A stretch of 62,624 bases of DNA from Methylosinus sp. Ce-a6. GTDB lineage: Bacteria > Pseudomonadota > Alphaproteobacteria > Rhizobiales > Beijerinckiaceae. Below are positions 62,432 through 62,624 of this stretch, piece by piece. Within the stretch, counting starts at the first letter, position 1. Every line of letters starts with the position of its first letter. A program made the translations under genes and the position numbers. Location: NCBI RefSeq assembly GCF_009811655.1, contig NZ_BGJX01000021.1, positions 1 through 62,624 on the forward strand. The letters run 5' to 3'. The notes beneath the pieces were generated by a model, which saw only the letters and a program-made list of their open reading frames with translations, was not told the DNA's origin and searched no databases.

Positions 62432-62624
62432 ATGTTGGTCTCTGCGAAACAGAAGACGCTGGCGATCGGCGTCTACCCGACGGTCGGCCTCAAAGAGGCG
62501 CGCGAGGCGCGGGAGCAGGCCAAGCCCAAGGCTGTTCAACGCTCTATAGTTGGTCCGATGAAGTGGGGTGATTTTCGCTTTTCAAGCCTGGAAGTGTCTG
62601 AATCTATGGGGAGCAACCCGAATC
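62432..62624 (+). pseudogene. Tyrosine-integrase N-terminal fragment (DUF4102 type), running off the window
   Basis: From the ATG at 62432 the frame reads KQKTLAIGVYPTVGLKEARE followed by AREQAK, the arm-binding start of P4-like tyrosine integrases. After PKAVQR the similarity stops and the sequence (MKWGDFRF and on) is unrelated, although the frame stays open to the window edge. The true N-terminal 50 or so residues of an integrase are missing upstream. It therefore looks like a truncated remnant behind tRNA-Thr. The part beyond 62624 is unseen. Confidence 0.65.

Overview
The window is high-GC chromosomal DNA with densely packed, mostly housekeeping genes. Gene content and order point to an alphaproteobacterium of the Hyphomicrobiales (Rhizobiales). 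Evidence includes hemW/rdgB/rph, aroQ-accB-accC, rarA, rplM-rpsI, type-2 argC, a divergent EF-G-like GTPase, a TTAA-N7-TTAA (CtrA-type) box, and REP-like repeats of the kinds scattered through that order. The MEDS-domain sensor kinase and the repeat style make a methylotroph or methanotroph such as Methylocystis/Methylosinus a reasonable guess, but no methane- or methanol-oxidation gene is present to prove it.

Layout. 0-9.9 kb: DUF1269 protein, NAD(P)HX repair (nnr), recQ, siroheme synthase, cytochrome c, alkB, gpmA, dapB, a molybdopterin adenylyltransferase and a tiny twin-CX3C secreted protein. 10-21 kb: thiC with its TPP riboswitch, a FadL-type porin, Mrp, tRNA-Pro, a MerR regulator, heme A synthase, argC, rpsI-rplM and a bicupin oxalate decarboxylase. 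21-26 kb is an accessory-looking patch: transglutaminase-like peptidase, Uma2 nuclease, an isolated ruvB, a toxin-nuclease-like protein, a chorismate-lyase-like secreted protein and a trypsin-like protease, with REP-like inverted repeats among them. 26-33 kb: a czcB-czcA-tolC heavy-metal efflux operon and an outer-membrane barrel protein. 33-44.8 kb: rarA, an orphan ParA with a lysine-rich tail behind a CtrA box and short direct repeats, a Gre factor, acuI, a His-rich Spy-like protein, ispB, a YARHG protein, a TrmN6-like methyltransferase, hemW, an OmpA hybrid, rdgB and rph. 45-50 kb: an EF-G-like GTPase that has lost the catalytic His, a MEDS-PAS-PAS histidine kinase, a frameshifted ISAs1 remnant and tRNA-Glu. 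50-59 kb: pepA, lptG-lptD-dsbA-like, aroQ-accB-accC. 59-62.6 kb: IS5 remnant, LuxR-type regulator, UDP-glucuronate decarboxylase, and tRNA-Thr followed by an integrase fragment that probably marks the edge of an integrated element.

Functional links visible in the sequence. lptG and lptD overlap, and a periplasmic thiol oxidoreductase follows; it could serve the cysteines of LptD. rdgB and rph overlap translationally. The efflux operon is ordered adaptor-pump-outer-membrane factor, with a 4-bp ATGA overlap between pump and outer-membrane gene. Several conserved neighbourhoods look rearranged: lptF is missing beside lptG, ruvA/ruvC beside ruvB, and hrcA/grpE beside rph, while an ompA gene sits inside the rdgB-hemW pair.

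No CRISPR array, rRNA, intact IS or prophage was found. The most promising leads are the Ser-for-His EF-G-like GTPase, the twin-CX3C miniprotein, the CtrA-box/repeat/ParA locus, the orphan nuclease-like protein and the tRNA-Thr island edge.
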